From Reticulitermes lucifugus (taxonomy: Eukaryota > Arthropoda > Insecta > Blattodea > Rhinotermitidae): a stretch of DNA of 63,677 nucleotides. Under the pieces are notes generated by a model that did not search any database, had not been told where the DNA came from, and saw only the letters and a program-made list of their open reading frames with translations. The stretch covers positions 1 through 63,677 of the forward strand of contig JAKCWW010001963.1 in NCBI GenBank assembly GCA_026260175.1, given 5' to 3'. The number at the start of each line of letters is the position of its first letter. Position 1 is the stretch's first letter. Of the stretch, positions 12,401 through 22,944 are shown in pieces. Both the position numbers and the translations under genes were made by a program.

Positions 12401-15400
12401 TGGGCAGTGACTGATAATCAGCAAGCATGATGACAGCCAATAGGGTTGAGACAGCATGAGAGGGGGGGGGGAGAGAGAGACCATTAAAAAGCTTAGGGGT
12501 ATACCTAGGTGAAACCAGCCCTGGGATGCTTAAGTCACTACCAAGTGCATGAACATAAGACTAATGGAAAACATATATGGAATAAAGTGAAAACAAGGAA
12601 GGAAAATATTAAAAATAAATATATAAATAAATTAGGAGAAATATAAAAACCAATAAGTAGGAACAAAAAGGAAAAGGAGCAGAAAAGCAGATGAAGGAAC
12701 ACAAAAGGAGGGAGGAGAGATGCCTGAGCCTGGGGGGAGGAAGAATATAATTAGAACCAGCAGGAGATTTGACGAAAAGCGGCGCTGGGGAATGGAAGAA
12801 CATGGAAAAGAAAGAGGGAGAATATGGTCCTCAAAAAGACCGTGGGCTAGTCACCACTAATGGGGGGGCCACCTGCTTTCTCTAAGGAGGCGAAAGAGAG
12901 GTTTCTATGACCCGTTTAGAGAGAGGCCATCCTCCCTGTTCATATTGTATGGGTGGAGCTCCAACTCGATCACCGCCCTGATAAGTCGGTCCATGTAGCC
13001 AAATTTGGTAGAGAGGATTTGGGTGTCTTGGAATTTAATGAGGTGGACATGGTTGACCCTATGTTCTGCCACTGCCAATTTGTCTGGATGTCCAAGCCAT
13101 ATGGGCTGGTGATGCTCTTTTATTCTGGTCTCGATGGATTGATCAGTCTGTCCCATGTACACCTGGCCACACTCACAGGGGAAGCTACACGCCTGGAGTC
13201 CTCAGCTGCAGATCGTCCTCCACAGGACGGAGGAAACTGGAGATTTTCCGGGGCCAGTTTCAACTGGGTATACTCCTAAGCTTCTTAATGTTGTCTCTCT
13301 CCCCACTTCCTCATGCTGTCTCAACCCTATTGGCCGTCATCATGCTTATTGATTAACAGTGACCGCCCACACCTTCCCCTACATGAACCGCGCACCATCT
13401 TGCTGGCTTTCTTTTCTTCTTGGACTTCTTGACCCTTGAAGATGTGACCGATACGTTGTCCCAAAATGTCGGTAAAGGATTACCACTTGACGCTGCATAA
13501 TATCCCAGAAGAGCGCAGATCTCATCAATATCGCAGCAGAAGCCTGAAATCAGTTCAAGTCATCAAGCAAATACATCTGGTGACATTTCTAGAGACCAGC
13601 TGTTACTATTTTTCATTCTAAGTAATTTCTCTTATGAACTAAGGCCATGTATTTCTTGGATTAAATATTTTGACTGAATGGACAAGAATTTACACCTATG
13701 GTTACAACACGCTGCCTTGCCGGTTAAATATATGGCTTTCATTAAGTGTGTGTTTAAAAAATAAAATAAACTGCAAGTAACTACAGTGTTTGCAGCGGCC
13801 ACTGAGTAGTTGCTTTACCTTGAAGATCTCCTACGTGTCCACAGTACAGCCTACTTCTATAGTGTCATCCACATTAGCACTGAATTACCATGAAAGACTG
13901 AAATTTCTAAAAGATTAAACCAGTTAGGTACTTCAGGCATTAAAATAACTCTCCTGTTGTGATTGATGCATCATTCACCAATCCCAATCTTAGTACATCA
14001 TGTATAAAGGGCATAAGAACCAATGAGTCTATTTCTTTTCAGAGTGGATTTTGACAAGCTGGAGCCAAAGACTGATGTTATAGAAAAGTCACAAGTTTTA
14101 CAAGTGCTGAAAGAAGATGAAGGTGATCCTGAAAGGAAGCTAAGTACCTTCCTACAGATACCAAACCGACCAAAGATAAAACCAAAAGAAAAACCGAAAC
14201 AGTCCACAGTACCACCCAAAATGCCAGAGAAGCAAACAGAGGCTGTAATAAGTCAAGAAGTCAGTGAAAGCAATGAAGGAGAAGAGACAACAGAAGGTGA
14301 TCAACAAAACAATGCACAAGATGTAACAGTATCACAGGTGACTGAAAAGGAACAACTAGAAGAAACTGAGTTAACAGCTGAACAAAAAGATGAAAATGAA
14401 ATTCACAGTGAGCCTGTGGAACAGCCACAAAGTGAAGAACCTGAGAAGGTAAATGATGATACACTGCTAGAGATTCAAAGCCAACTGACTGCTTTACTGC
14501 AGCTGCCAGTGGTAATGCAGCAACAATTATCACTCATGCAGCAGCAATTAACAAGCATTGTGCAGAAAAGGGTGGCTGAATTAAATCCTGCATCAACAGC
14601 AGAAGACAACAATACTGAGAAAGAAGGTACGAAAGACATAGGAGGAATCTTTAGATAGAAAGATTACTGTCTTCTGGGATTTAGGATCATGTAGCCTGGT
14701 ACACCAGACTACATGGTGTCACATGCCACATTTGTAGGCTGTCTGTACATTCCTGAGTATACTGTAACATAAAAGTTCCAGTTATGTAATATGCATTAAA
14801 CACAACATCTGTTACTGTAGATACCATGTTCTTGCGTGCATTACAATTACAAATATGGAAGTGCAAAGAAAAGGAAAAATTAAGATTTGTGCAGTACACT
14901 GACTTCCTACCCTTAAAAAAAGTAAAGTTATTTGCAGTGCAAGCAGGAAAGAAAAGTTTCAGAAGGAATTAATACCTACTAAGGTACACGTAAAGTTCAC
15001 CCTATAAGGCTATTAAAGCCAAAAGGGGGAGCAGAGGTATAGCTCTACTCCTTCTTTAACCTTGGCGCTAGATGGGGGTGGGTGGTCAACACCATGCCCC
15101 AGCTGCTTTACCCCTGGGAAAGAGGCCCAGTACCCATTGCACAGGAGACTGTGTGGGACCCAGGGCCAGTCTAGACAGGTGCAGAAAATCTTGCCCCCTC
15201 CAGGATTTGATCACTGGACCGTCCAACACGTAGTGAGTCGCTATACTGACTACGCTATCCCAGCCCACCAACATCTACTAAGGCTGTTATAAATGCAAGA
15301 TAGTATGCTAATAAAACATACTGATTTATCCCAAACAGGACAAATCAGAAAGACTCATACATGGATGAAATTTACAAATGTTTATACACAAAACATATAC

Positions 15401-18400
15401 AGTAATTATGTGAGATACTCATGGCATTCCAGTATATAACATATGATTAACTTACCACTGAATGTGAAGATAAATATTTAATAGTTCAAATTACAAAGCT
15501 TAACTATTAAACTGACATACTGGCAATACACACACGTGTAAGATTTGAAGCTTTCATGGCAGTCAGTTCTTCTCAGATGATCAGCCACATCAGTACAGGA
15601 TGCATCTCAGTGTCTTGGAAACAGATTCCAAATTGTTGGACAGTCAGCATGTGCTGATGTAGCTGACTGCCCAACACTTTACTGAACACAAAAGTAATGA
15701 ATGTGAAAAACAATATGAATTACAAAATTCACTTGCTACCATCTCAGAAATTTGTCCTAATCAATAGGAAGATTAGCAAAACACGAGACAGAGTTGGACA
15801 GTTCACTGAATTTAAAACAAAATGAAATTATTTCTGTTCCTAAATTATTGCTTCTTTCTGAGCATAAGGATAAAGCAAGTTCAGCTATATAGCACCCATC
15901 TTTTAATTCATTTATTTTGGAAGTCCAGTCAACTTATTTTTAATCCAAATCTGGTTTAAATAAACAAACTGCCTATCTGTAACTTATGCACAGGGTACCT
16001 GGCTTATTTTTAATAATAAACAACTGTTATAATCATATTTCTCTCTCCTTTAACTACATAAGATACCATCAGCAATCATGATATTTTTTCGTTAATGTGT
16101 AGATTTCACAAGGTACACTAGTGAAACTGGTGATATACAGAACAATAATGAAATGGATACAAACGTTTAAACACTGATATAGGTTTGTATCACTGGATAT
16201 TTATAAAAAAGTAGGCCAGTGAATTGTATCGGCTGCTACAGCAAGGAACACAAATTAGATGAAAAAGTTCTGAAGACAGCTGTACAAAGAAGCATTATAT
16301 GTAAGAAGTTTTACAAGCACTCAGTGTTAGCATGGCACGTTTTATGTGCTTAAATGTTGGGAGTATAAATATTAAACACACTTGTACCACCTGCAGGCCA
16401 TGATGCCATGATGCAAATTTCACAAGTTACAATGACTTATCAGGTTTCATCAAGATATCAAAAGAGTCTGCACAGTTGCCATGCTAATACTGTCAGATGA
16501 CAGAGCAGAAAGAAGTATCAAAATTAAGAAGTCTCAATGGCATGCTATTTATGCAGAGTTTCAAAATAAAATTTGATTTAGTATCTATAATACAGCTGTT
16601 TGTAACTGAATCAGGGGACACATGCATGTATGCACTTACATACACACACATATTGCTAACAAGGATCCAAAGAAGGAAACTGGCTACTTCAGATCCTGGA
16701 AACATATAAATACATGAATACTGGGATGTGATGCCACATATTCTTGAACCTACTGTTTCCCTGAAGATGGACACAACAGATTCATCTGAAATGTTGGTAA
16801 CTAGTTACCAGAATGAAGAGTATCACATCCAAAAAGACATTAGCTTCACAGTCAATGCCATCAGGACCTCATACCCCACACACATATGCATATTTCATCA
16901 CATTAACAACAGAAGAAAAGTAAACCTTGATTGTATTTATGGGACCCTTTTATTGCAATAAGGCAACTTAAATATGCCTACACTGTGCCTATGATGCACT
17001 TACCAATATCTGGCCTACAAACCACAGAATCACACTTCATTTAATCCAGTAATAAAAAAATTCAATATCACATTTCAGAAGGGACTGTAGAAACACAGGA
17101 GGAAGGCATAGAAAATGATGAACAGGAAAAAATACAAGATGGTGGTGAAGAAATAGAAATTGTTGCGGAAGAACAGGAAGCAGCAGACACAAATAATAAT
17201 GCAGGGGAATATCAAGTCATGGAAGGAGAAACTGACACATCAGCGAATGTAGAGGACAATCATGACATGCAACCAGAAAATGAGGAAAGTGGATCAACTG
17301 AAATTACTGAAGAAACAGCAAAAGAGGAACGGAAACATGATATTAAGGTGAAATATGTTACTGAGTGCATGCTCCACTGATTTTAAAGTAATCCTTGTTA
17401 ATAAACTTTTTCAGATATGGTGAGATCCTCTCCTTGCCAGAGCGCACCCCATTTTCACTTATAAAGCCATAGTGACTGAACTGTTTCGAGGAATGACATT
17501 ACTAAAGCTAAACTAACCAAAGTGTTTGTTTCAAATGATCCTTCACTACATGTATGATACTAAATAATCAATATAGTTCGGTAAACTTTTAAACTCATGC
17601 ACACACATGCAGTGTTTTGTCAGCCTCTAATGCTCTTATAAGTGTTTTACAATTTTCCAGATTACATACCATCATAACACTTGTGAAAATACTTGTGACA
17701 ACTCCTAATTGAGCGACTTTTTGATTTTCACAGCAGTGTAGTTTGAATGTATGTTCTTCTGGCATATGATGCCACATCAGTGCTTAATAAGGCCCTGGCA
17801 TTTTGAGACAACTATTCCATCTGAGCTATTCCAAAACAAAATTGATCCCAACTGCCTAGTAGTGCCTGAAATATAATGGTTTAGTATTGTACATTATTTA
17901 GTTAAATGTTGGGAAAACCATCAACCTTACAAGAAACGTATTTGGTAAAACAACTTTACTTGTTACGTGTTATATCCATGCCAGTCTAAATATATTCTTC
18001 CTCCACTGCTTAGAAATGAAACAGTGCATACACTACTGCATGGTAGAGAAGCGAATTCCAAACTCTATGCCTCAAAACATTTTCATAAATACTCAGCACT
18101 AGGAACCTACAACTCACAACCACTGAAAGTCTGTTGTTTCTTACTTACTAATTATTAATTATTTTACAAGTGGCAGAAGGAGAAACCTAAGAAGAACAAG
18201 CCTTTTTTCCCACTTACACCACATCCTAGGCCAATTGTGCTGCCAGGGAGAATAAAATTTCAAATGAATCCTGAAGAAGCCTATAGTGATGATTTTATTG
18301 CAGAAACACTGAGTGGAAATGCAGAAGTAATTAAAGGTACAACTATAGGGTAAGTAAATATGCCATTCATTTTGTAAGTCATTTTAGCTCTTACAATAAT

Positions 18401-19261
18401 ATAAACAACTTACGAATTTTCATACGTATGTTCACATCATACCACACTGTCAAACCAGTCACAGTTTTCTGGTACATGTCCCAACATCATTTAGTCAAAA
18501 TGACAAGTCTAAATTTTGACACATATGTAACAGTTTGCTTTTCGTGGTACATAATGGTGTATCAAACCAGCACGTTTTATTTCACAAACCCTCCCCATAA
18601 AATAAATATTCCATTCTTATATAACTTCGTAATTTTCAATATGGTAATTCTAAATATATCCTATCATTGTGCAGTAGTTTTGAAACAGCTGAAACACTCA
18701 AGACATGCACAAGAGACTTCATGACTGAAATAGAATAGGTTTATCAGGAAGATGCAGCTGTGATGACAGCTCTCAGATATGAAATTAAACAATGCCTCTT
18801 TCAGTATTTTGAAGTACTACTTTTATGTTCTGTCAAAAGGTCCCCCCTTCCCTCCTTGTTGGCATCGAGTGCCTTTCTGTTAGAAAAATTCACTTAGAAT
18901 TTTAATCACGTAGACTTACTGGCTTACACACCTAACATATGCACTGCTTCCTGTAACATAACAAGGTTTCTTATTTCTGCTGAACAATTTTCTTTTAAGG
19001 GTGAATTTCCAAAAATATCGCCAGAGCTATGATCATCTGAAATCATCAAGTGTTTATCGTCTGATTCATGAAACAGAAAACAGATGTCCTGGGGCTTTTG
19101 AAGGACGGCCAGTGAAGATACCAGCCTTGGAGGATTATAAACAACTATTACAGGCATGTCACTGCAACTGGAAAAATTCTGTGATACAAATTTATTATAT
19201 GAATATAATACTGATAATAACTGATCTTTTTGCATTGTCTTTCCAGAATGGTAAAAACTAG
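6449..19261 (+). CDS. Zasp/PDLIM-type PDZ protein with duplicated ZM-like motif
   Basis: This is probably a Z-disc or actin-linked scaffold; Zasp66/Zasp67-type proteins are the closest family I can name. Exons: 6449-6586 (ATG at 6467), 7930-8081, 8218-8251, 9261-9534, 10965-11157, 14043-14626, 17079-17347, 18171-18349, 19000-19153 and 19247-19261. Phases agree throughout, giving about 657 residues. Residues ~10-92 form a PDZ domain: [16 protein letters not shown], then [13 protein letters not shown]. 'PWGFRL' is the carboxylate-binding loop typical of Zasp/PDLIM. A long acidic Glu/Gln-rich linker follows. Two ZM/DUF4749-like segments, ending [15 protein letters not shown] and [15 protein letters not shown], flank part of the linker. 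No LIM domain is seen. The start is the first ATG in an exon that follows an acceptor, so upstream non-coding exons are likely. The 3' exon may use a GC-AG intron. Functional naming is inference from family architecture. Confidence 0.8.
7440..7680 (-). mobile_element. LINE family 1 tail, antisense in PDZ intron 1
   Basis: On the minus strand it reads [20 protein letters not shown] and continues to YTAAVNM, the conserved C-terminal tail of LINE family 1. It is 5'-truncated. Neighbouring intron sequence (6587-7439 and 7681-7929) has no other feature I recognise. Confidence 0.6.
8252..9260. other. PDZ gene intron 3, no feature seen
   Basis: AT-rich intron between the 34-nt exon at 8218-8251 and the exon at 9261. 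Apart from the splice sites I find no gene, RNA or clear repeat. Open frames here are short and have no recognisable motif. Confidence 0.5.
9905..10035 (+). repeat. SINE-like family C fragment
   Basis: It shares 'ATCACCTCCACCTAGTGC' with 63142-63160 and 'TGCCTTCATGG' with 28820-28840, so it belongs to the same dispersed family. It is truncated and CpG-depleted, and lies inside intron 4 of the PDZ gene. Confidence 0.5.
10560..10870 (-). mobile_element. LINE family 1 tail, antisense in PDZ intron 4
   Basis: The minus strand keeps an open frame of about 50 codons: [20 protein letters not shown], then [20 protein letters not shown], ending NTAHEMK. It is one of the better preserved copies of the family 1 tail. 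It is 5'-truncated like the others. Confidence 0.7.
11546..11847. mobile_element. hAT-like MITE containing an assembly gap
   Basis: The termini are inverted: CAGTATTTCCCAACC at the left and GGTTGGGAAACACTG at the right. The flanks CTCTAGGT and CTCTAGAC resemble the 8-bp hAT target duplication nTnTAGAn. The interior holds the 19-N gap and a (GAAA)n tract on its right side. It lies in an intron of the PDZ gene. Confidence 0.7.
11776..11794. other. Assembly gap (19 N)
   Basis: A run of N interrupts the MITE, followed by GGGGGG and A/G-rich low-complexity sequence. The true length of the element is therefore unknown. Confidence 0.95.
12195..13560 (-). mobile_element. Truncated Penelope-like retroelement with inverted pLTR-like ends
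   Basis: The element lies in intron 5 of the PDZ gene. Left (about 12200-12530) and right (about 13245-13560) arms are reverse complements: both carry the GATCTGCGCTCTTCTG block, the GGTAATCCTTTACC block, the CGTATCGGTC block and the 'GTTGAGACAGCATGAG' block. Between them, on the minus strand, is the end of a Penelope-type protein with a GIY-YIG endonuclease domain. Each arm holds a degenerate hammerhead-like core (12301-12338 minus, 13433-13470 plus). It keeps many CpG sites unlike the surrounding intron, which suggests a fairly recent insertion. The reverse-transcriptase domain is missing, so it is a non-autonomous remnant. Confidence 0.75.
12905..13245 (-). pseudogene. GIY-YIG endonuclease domain of a Penelope-like element (broken)
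   Basis: The minus strand encodes [20 protein letters not shown], then the D-K-x-A-V-A-E-H block, and finishes near [15 protein letters not shown] and a stop at 12905. G-x-V-Y-(I/M)-G-Q-T is the GIY-YIG signature and AEH...N is the conserved middle block of Penelope endonucleases. Upstream, [12 protein letters not shown] and LRTPGV are in a different frame. A small deletion at about 13186-13192 creates a stop and a shift, so the protein is broken. Only the C-terminal part is present. Confidence 0.75.
15000..15290 (+). repeat. SINE-like family B copy (CpG-decayed)
   Basis: Very similar to 53995-54235: both share 'TACCCATT..ACAGGAGACTG', 'GATC.CTGGACCGTCCA' and 'CGCTATACTGACTACGCTAT / ACGCTATCCCGGCCCAC'. 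The opposite strand and one frame give open but meaningless peptides. Where the right-hand copy has CG, this copy mostly has TG or CA. It lies in intron 6 of the PDZ gene. Confidence 0.65.
16749..16800 (+). repeat. Hammerhead-like module in PDZ intron 6
   Basis: It reads CCCTGAAGATGGACACAACA, then ATCTGAAATGTTGG, followed by a GGTAACTAGTTACC palindrome. It fits the CTGAAGA / hairpin / GAAA pattern seen elsewhere in the window, though its hairpin is weak. Confidence 0.4.
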
Positions 19262-19402
19262 ATGATGCATAAAAAAGGATACACCTTACTAATATATAAG
19301 TAGATACCAATGGCAAACTTTTTACATTTACACATCCACAGTATAGAGTAAGTATACTGAAAAATAATACATGAAAAGTAATTTATGTGACCTGAATCTA
19401 AA

Positions 19403-19408
19403 AATAAA
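19403..19408 (+). promoter_or_regulatory. Candidate polyadenylation signal of the PDZ gene
   Basis: AATAAA lies 142 bases after the TAG stop at 19259-19261. It is the first canonical hexamer downstream. Confidence 0.45.
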
Positions 19409-19699
19409 ATGGATTTGTGGACAGCCATTATATGTCATTCAGCGTTAAGTTTCCTTCTTTGTCTCATAAACCAGATGTAGGTAATTATTTCTACTTGAGG
19501 GCCAGATGGGGCCACTTCAAAGGGATACAGCCTTGTGAGAGAAAAAAAAAAGTGTTTCATACCCATTAAATGGTTAATAGTTGTGCTAACTGCCCACAAT
19601 TTATGGCCAGCTGCATATTTTGGGGCCATTTATCACTTCCATTTGAGACAATTTATTGTACAGCGTAGGAGTGAGATAACAGACACTCCTGAATTGCTG

Positions 19700-20777
19700 G
19701 CTTAAATACTTCCATATCGCGATCTAAACTTTTAATCGTTGGCGGAAAGTTATTGAATAACGTGATTACTGTTCCCTTTTGATATCTACTGTTGTTAATA
19801 CTCGGAACGTTTAGATCATTCCTATGCCTTCTTCTTGTCGTCTATACCTGAATTTGTTTCGAATTTGGTATTATGTTGAACACGTACTGCGTCAACATTA
19901 CAATGAAGTCGACTTCATACACATTAAACAAACAACTCCTTAATTACAATACAATCCCTGTTAGCTCATCAAAACAAAGTCAATGGTACCACGCTTCCAC
20001 CCAAACTTGAACTTTGTGGCTGTCAGGAAAAGATGTGAATTAAATGCGGTTCTAACCTTCATATTTCCGACGGAATATCTTCGCAAAGAAAATTAAAAAT
20101 TCACGGACTATTCTGTTACGTCGAACTCAAATCCTCTCGCAGTAGTAATGTCAACAAGGTATGTGTACATTCTGATTTCTTTCAATCAATTCTAACAAAC
20201 CCTTACCTCGCCCATTTCTTCACTTTAAGTTCATTTTCCACCACAACTCTAGCTCTTACAGCCATTTTTGTTTTATATCTTGCGGGCATGGAGCGGGGAA
20301 TTTATTGTTTGCATTTTTCCTTATCCTAAAACAGGTAAATCTTCTCGACTATTGTAAAGAAGAAAATATGTCTCTTTAATTAAAGGATATAATTATTTCC
20401 TGCCACGGCATTCTCGTGCAAGGCTCACGATGATTATGTTTAACATATTTCGTTGCAATTGCATAATAGAGAAATTAATTTAACGGCAGGAATGTTTCAA
20501 GAACGTATGTTGGTATCACTACTTTCATCCAGGCCTCGACAAGTGCAGACGGTGTAGTTGGTGCAGGTATTTGCTGCTAAATATACTACAGTAAAATTTG
20601 AATTAGTTTCTGAGTTTGGAAGTATAATTGTCTGGGGGTAATTAGTGATATAGGTTGCTCACTAACTGTTGTAAAACATCCTGTATCCAAGACGATATGG
20701 AGAGCAAGAATTAGGTTATCACTAATCCTATTGGTTTCAAAGTTTCCCATTTGCTTGAAATTCGTTTAGGTACAAAA
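19700..20777. promoter_or_regulatory. CpG-retaining promoter region of ATP synthase delta
   Basis: This stretch has many more CG dinucleotides than the sequence on either side, for example ATATCGCGATC, GTTGGCGG, CTTGTCGTC and GAAGTCGACTTC. It lies immediately upstream of the ATP synthase delta ATG and covers the candidate minus-strand start at 20265, so it may be a bidirectional promoter. No TATA box is placed correctly for either start, which fits a housekeeping CpG-type promoter. Confidence 0.5.
20207..20265 (-). CDS. Candidate first coding exon of an unidentified divergent gene
   Basis: On the minus strand, CAAAAATGGCT gives a good start context at 20265, followed by MAVRARVVVENELKVKKWA and a textbook donor (CGAG|GTAAGG) after 19 codons plus 2 bases. 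It lies in a CpG-retaining region 512 bp from the ATP synthase delta start, in divergent orientation. I do not recognise the peptide and found no second exon on the minus strand. Any continuation would have to lie antisense to the PDZ gene or beyond it. The exon could be a chance open stretch. Confidence 0.3.
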
Positions 20778-22834
20778 ATGGCAGCGATTGCACGATCAGT
20801 ACGACCTGTAGTACGGCTTTTGTCCCAGAAACAAGTCTCTACGTCTGTGTACGCCAGAGGATATGCGGAAATGTCCTTTACATTTGCTGCTGGTAATCAG
20901 GTGAGCATGGCCACAGTACTGCTAGGCACTTTGTTAGAGAAATGTAACTTAAGGCTGCGAACACACCAGTCGAATCCTACTATGATGCTGCAGATGCAGA
21001 TCCTTTGCTTGACTAGATTTATGCTGTGTGACATACAGGTATTGTCTGCAAAAGATAGGCTATCTGTGCAGCATATTAGTGATTTGGACTCCAACTTGAC
21101 TAGACTGTTTGGTTAGTTTGCTGGTCTAGCACTTGCGTATAATCTTACCTGCAAAGGACGTTTCTTTTACCTAATTTAGGAAGTGTTACATTCACATCTT
21201 TCATCACTACCACATGATAACTTCATGTATTCAGGACAAAAATTGCAGTAAAATAAGATGGTAAGTTGTCAATTGCATAAAGAGATAAGACTGGGAATGC
21301 TTTTACTGTGAACTTATATTTTGCACAGTGATGTTAAAACGCAGTGCAACCAATTAGGTAATTGTTGGTAGCTAATTTTATTGGTATGTATTTATTTTTC
21401 ATGCAGTCTTTGTTGTGCGGTGAGAGTCACATTCTTCAATGGTGAAACTAGAAAACTTGGTGCATTTGCAAGAGCAAACACACAATACGAGCAAAGCCTG
21501 GTTGGCTTCAATTTTTTGGATCGTAACATGCAAGAATCAGTAGCACATGCAATTGTCACCTGCCAACTTGATTTTCAGTAGAGTAACTTAATCATATATA
21601 AAACCTGAATTTCCTGAGAGGTTAGCAGGATTCAGATAGAATTATACATTAATAACTGAATAAACCACACCATTCTTTCCATCCAAAATGTCACATATTA
21701 CAAAACTCTTGCTAGCATGTCAGTGTTTATTATTATACAGTAAGTAGTACTGGAAAGTTAGACAAAAGGTGAGGTTGTATTATGCTTAGTACAGATTTTC
21801 CTTGCTGACCTTTTCTAGGAAGTGACAGTGAAGGTGGACTGCATGAAATAGTATACAAATTAATTGTGCCCATTTCTGAAGTGTTAATGCACATTCTCGG
21901 ATTTGTTTTACTACTTTCACGCATAACACCTCAAGAACTACCAACCAGTGAATTTGATATTGGAGAGTTTCATGAAAAACTAGCAATCCATTGCAAATTT
22001 AACCACCACATTATAGGAAGACCTACATCTAATTAACACAGGGGTTGAGGAAAACCCTTACAGGTAATTCACATTAATGTTCAAGGCAAATCCAAACTAT
22101 TACTTTTGATCAAATACATGGAAAACCTGTTTAGAGAACTGTCATTCTCAATTGTAACGCTGGGGAGACAACTATCTGGAAGACCAAGTTTTATGTTTTG
22201 GCACACAGGCTACTGAGCAACAGTATGAGATGATGGTGAACACCATGGATGGTAGAATCTCATTCAGTTATTCATTTCTACTACCAACCTCACCTATTTA
22301 GTAGCAACCAGACATTTTCTTAATTATAGGGAATGTAAGAAAGTTACTTCTGCAGACATAATAAGCTGTATAAAAGAGATAGACCAAGCAACAGGTCAAG
22401 AATTAAGTTTATAAAAAACTGATAGCATGACCTTCATATTAAATTTCATTGAACTGTACATGTTGCAGGTATTTTATGACAATGCAGATGTTAAACAGGT
22501 TGATGTACCATCCTTCAGTGGCTCTTTTGGTATTCTACCAAAACACGTACCCACCCTTGCTGTTCTGAAGCCTGGAATTGTGACTGTCTTTGAAAATGAT
22601 GGGACAACCAAGAAGATATTTGTATCAAGTGGCACAGTCAGCATTAATGATGACTCATCAGTTCAAGTGCTTGCAGAGGAAGCATGCCCTGTAGAGCAAC
22701 TGGATGCCGCAGCTGCACGTGAAGTGTTGAGCAAGGCACAAAGTGACCTGGCATCTGCATCAACTGAGATTGCAAAAGCTGAAGCTGCAATTGCTGTTGA
22801 AGTGGGAGAAGCCCTTGTTAAAGCTGCTGAATAA
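20778..22834 (+). CDS. ATP5F1D: ATP synthase F1 delta subunit, mitochondrial
   Basis: This is the delta subunit of the F1 central stalk of mitochondrial ATP synthase (equivalent to bacterial epsilon). It binds gamma and the c-ring on the matrix side. Exons are 20778-20900 and 22469-22834, both phase 0, giving 162 residues, normal for the family. Residues 1 to about 29 form a matrix targeting sequence (MAAIARSVRPVVRLLSQKQV, rich in Arg and lacking acidic residues). The mature protein starts near 'YAEMSFTFAAGN'. The second exon holds the beta-sandwich (VDVPSFSGSFGILPKHVPTL, FVSSGTVSINDDSSVQVLAE) and a C-terminal helical hairpin ending EVGEALVKAAE, as in insect orthologues. The start context AAAAATGG is strong. 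The gene is convergent with WARS2, with 744 bp between stop codons. It is complete and undamaged. In Drosophila the equivalent gene is ATPsyndelta. Confidence 0.96.
20901..22468. other. Intron of ATP synthase delta, no feature seen
   Basis: The 1568-bp intron has donor GTGAGC and acceptor TGTTGCAG. I see no nested gene or clear transposon. Open frames in it (for example 21381-21581) have no recognisable motif. Confidence 0.5.
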
Positions 22835-22930
22835 ATCTGTTAATAGGAAAATTATCCACATGAACTGCCACAAGTTGCAAGTAAAAATGCTTCAAACTGT
22901 CGTGTATATATTTAGTTGTGCTGTGTTTTA

Positions 22931-22944
22931 AATAAATTAATAAA
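22931..22944 (+). promoter_or_regulatory. Polyadenylation signals of ATP synthase delta
   Basis: Two overlapping AATAAA hexamers (22931-22936 and 22939-22944) follow the stop codon by about 100 bases, a normal distance for a short 3' UTR. Confidence 0.7.

Noticed and set aside
12953..13279. 108-codon plus-strand frame
   Set aside because: It is the complement of the Penelope GIY-YIG fragment, whose minus-strand frame carries the recognisable motifs.
15062..15292. Open frames over the SINE family B copy
   Set aside because: By-products of repeat sequence, also seen at 53965-54171 and 63227-63448.
20751..21116. 121-codon frame covering the first exon of ATP synthase delta
   Set aside because: Only 20778-20900 is coding; beyond the donor GTGAGC the frame is intron, and exon 2 completes the family-length protein.
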